From assembly GCA_900764215.1 (NCBI GenBank), contig CAAFNI010000013.1, positions 1 through 6,572 of the forward strand: a DNA stretch of 6,572 bases, given 5' to 3'. Below are positions 5,087 to 6,572 of this stretch, in pieces. Every line of letters starts with the position of its first letter. The stretch's first letter is position 1. Under the pieces are notes generated by a model. That model was not told the DNA's origin, made no database searches, and saw only the letters and a list, made by a program, of their open reading frames with translations. Made by a program: the position numbers and the translations under genes. The stretch is from an uncultured Sutterella sp. GTDB lineage: Bacteria; Pseudomonadota; Gammaproteobacteria; Burkholderiales; Burkholderiaceae_F.

Positions 5087-6538
5087 ATGAAACTCGATCC
5101 TGCCAAGTATCCCGGCCTACCCCCAGGAAGCCAGGGCAACTACAACAATAGAACCCGGACTTACCAGGTGTTCCTAGAGGGTCAGTTTCGTTCACCATGG
5201 TGCAAGACCCATCGACAGTCCATTGGAAAAATCGACCGCGAAGGAAAATTTTCCTTCAGCCAAAACTACCTTCTCCAACAAAAGCTCCACCTTATTGAAA
5301 CAGTCGCTGCTGAAAGGGATGAGGTCGAAGAGCAACCCATCAAGACGGTCGTCGAATCCTTTGACCATGTGATTGCCGACAGCGATCTTGAAACTCGTCG
5401 AGCCCAGTACTGCTCGGTGCCGATGACGGCATTGATGCTCGGTTCGCTGATGCAAGCCTTGACCGGTGACACCGATTGTGTGTCCATCGGCGATTTCATC
5501 ACCCGCAACAAGGATTTCTTCAACAAATACATCCCCGGATGTAACTTCGAGAACGTATCCCACGACACGGTTCGGCGCGCTCTGATGGTCATTGAGCCGG
5601 CACGTTTCGAAAACTTCTACCTTTCCACAATTAACCAGATTGTCACGCGCTCCCTTTGTTACCGCGTTGTAGCCGCAGATGGTCAGGCCGTTCGCGCTTC
5701 GGGGCGAACATCTGAAGGCAATCCGACAATGCACGAAGCATCCATGTTCATGAATTTCTATGACACGTCGAATCGAGTTTGCTTGGCTCAGCGTCGCATC
5801 GAGAAAAAGACGAACGAGATTACCGTCGGTCCCGCGATGGTTGAGTGCTTGGATTTGCGTGGGTGCGTTGTCACGGCAGACGCCATGAGTTGCCAGGTTA
5901 ATTTCGTAACCGCCGTCATCAAGCAAGGTGATTACTGCATTTCTCTGAAAGGGAATCTGGATGCGTGCTGGAAAGAGGTTTCCCACCTCTTCGCCAGCGC
6001 ACACGAGGATCAGATTCAGAAGTGGCAAACGAAATGGGAGGCTGATCACGGACGCATTGAGCAGAGAACAGTTTCGATGCTCCGAGGAACGTTGCTTTCT
6101 AAGGTCATCCGAGATAAGTGGCCTGGATTGAGCGGAGGCTCGGTGGTCAAAGTTGACAAACAGTCAACCAAGAAAACAACCAACCGGACGACTAACGAGA
6201 CGAGGTACTACATTACCTCTTTGCCCACGAAGGATCCGGAGACGGCGAAAAACGTCGGCGAGATTATTCGAGCTCACTGGGGTGTCGAGAACAACCTGCA
6301 TTGGATGCTTGACAATTTGTTCAGGCAAGATCGCATGCAGGCAGACAATCCAAATTACCTGACCAATCGGTGTGCTCTTAACAAGTTGGCCCTGGCTCTG
6401 TTGGAGAACTATCGCTTCTTCTTGTGGAACAAACGCGGAGAGTCTCCGCAGCTGTCCATCCAGCTACTGCAGCAACGTTGCCGTGACCCGCGCGTCGCCA
6501 TCGAATGCATCGGATACGCTCTTGGCTGGCTTGAGTAA
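5087..6538 (+). CDS. ISAs1-family DDE transposase
   Basis: This enzyme would cut and join the ends of its own insertion sequence. It has 483 residues, longer than the roughly 370-440 usual in the family. Residues 1-60 form an unusual N-terminal segment (YQVFLEGQF, then HRQSIGKID at 42-50). About 105-185 match the transposase-associated N-terminal domain, including NVSHDTVRRAL (156-166). The RNase H-like catalytic domain follows, with D198 in ADGQAVRAS, D265 in TADAMSCQ and E401 in HWGVENNLHWMLD. Family markers DYCISLKGN (282-290), HGRIEQR (321-327) and YYITSL (374-379) are present, and LFRQDRMQ follows the catalytic Glu. No frameshift or early stop is seen, so the enzyme looks active. The ATG at 5087 is chosen for its GGAG at 6 nt. 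The frame stops 21 bp before the right inverted repeat. Confidence 0.93.
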   Translation: MKLDPAKYPGLPPGSQGNYNNRTRTYQVFLEGQFRSPWCKTHRQSIGKIDREGKFSFSQNYLLQQKLHLIETVAAERDEVEEQPIKTVVESFDHVIADSDLETRRAQYCSVPMTALMLGSLMQALTGDTDCVSIGDFITRNKDFFNKYIPGCNFENVSHDTVRRALMVIEPARFENFYLSTINQIVTRSLCYRVVAADGQAVRASGRTSEGNPTMHEASMFMNFYDTSNRVCLAQRRIEKKTNEITVGPAMVECLDLRGCVVTADAMSCQVNFVTAVIKQGDYCISLKGNLDACWKEVSHLFASAHEDQIQKWQTKWEADHGRIEQRTVSMLRGTLLSKVIRDKWPGLSGGSVVKVDKQSTKKTTNRTTNETRYYITSLPTKDPETAKNVGEIIRAHWGVENNLHWMLDNLFRQDRMQADNPNYLTNRCALNKLALALLENYRFFLWNKRGESPQLSIQLLQQRCRDPRVAIECIGYALGWLE

Positions 6539-6553
6539 GCTCAATTAATTTTT
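6531..6553 (+). terminator. Weak terminator-like hairpin at the transposase stop codon
   Basis: TTGAG (6531-6535) pairs with CTCAA (6540-6544), with a four-base loop that contains the stop codon. TTAATTTTT follows up to 6553. The stem has only 5 bp, so termination would be inefficient; it may still end the transposase message inside the IS. Confidence 0.4.
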
Positions 6554-6559
6554 ATAGAC

Positions 6560-6571
6560 GCGTTCGCCCTG
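6560..6571 (-). repeat. Right terminal inverted repeat of the IS
   Basis: GCGTTCGCCCTG on the + strand is the exact reverse complement of the left end CAGGGCGAACGC. Only one base of flanking sequence (G, 6572) remains in the window, so the target duplication cannot be read. Confidence 0.92.
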
Positions 6572-6572
6572 G

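Larger units (their letters stand above)
4955..6571. mobile_element. Complete ISAs1-family insertion sequence (1617 bp)
   Basis: The element is bounded by perfect 12-bp terminal inverted repeats beginning CAGGG, which as I recall is typical of ISAs1-family ends. It encloses a single intact DDE transposase gene that fills most of its length. Base composition is close to half GC, clearly lower than the flanking chromosome, and AT-rich ends flank the gene, which supports recent acquisition. ISAs1 members usually duplicate 8-10 bp of target. The left flank reads GCAAAAAAA (4946-4954), and the only base visible after the right end is G (6572), which fits a 9-bp duplication but is weak evidence. 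The insertion lies in the upstream region of suhB. I cannot name a specific IS without a database. Confidence 0.9.

Noticed and set aside
5192..6049. Minus strand open frame of 285 codons inside the IS
   Set aside because: It is the antisense shadow of the transposase catalytic region and shows no domain of its own.

Overview
The window looks like chromosome of a GC-rich betaproteobacterium of the order Burkholderiales, and a gut Sutterellaceae-type organism is my best guess. The basis is the 3' part of a 5S rRNA with a betaproteobacterial-looking sequence, together with proteobacterial-type MutS and SuhB proteins and high-GC coding sequence. The genus is an inference and cannot be proved from this window alone.

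Layout from left to right. Bases 1-71 are the 3' end of a 5S rRNA gene (the end of an rRNA operon read on the + strand), followed by a strong intrinsic terminator at 82-115. A gene-poor gap of about 250 bp follows. Then come three genes on the minus strand, transcribed towards the rRNA operon: suhB (4835-4026, inositol monophosphatase family), mutS (3918-1258, DNA mismatch recognition ATPase) and a GntR-family regulator with an FCD-like ligand domain (1109-420). A canonical intrinsic terminator lies between suhB and mutS, and another lies after the GntR gene. The GntR gene has its own plausible promoter. The three genes are therefore neighbours in one direction rather than a clear single operon.

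The right quarter (4955-6571) is an apparently complete insertion sequence of the ISAs1 family. It has 12-bp perfect terminal inverted repeats (CAGGGCGAACGC), one intact 483-residue DDE transposase gene on the + strand, and visibly lower GC than the flanking chromosome. It is inserted 119 bp upstream of the suhB start codon, just outside the predicted suhB core promoter, so the native neighbour beyond suhB is not visible. The window ends one base after the right inverted repeat.

I found no defence system, CRISPR array or unknown multigene system. The observations most worth following are the exact IS boundaries with a testable 9-bp target duplication, the extra N-terminal segment of the transposase, the position of the insertion against the suhB promoter, and a changed metal-ligand position in the GntR/FCD regulator.
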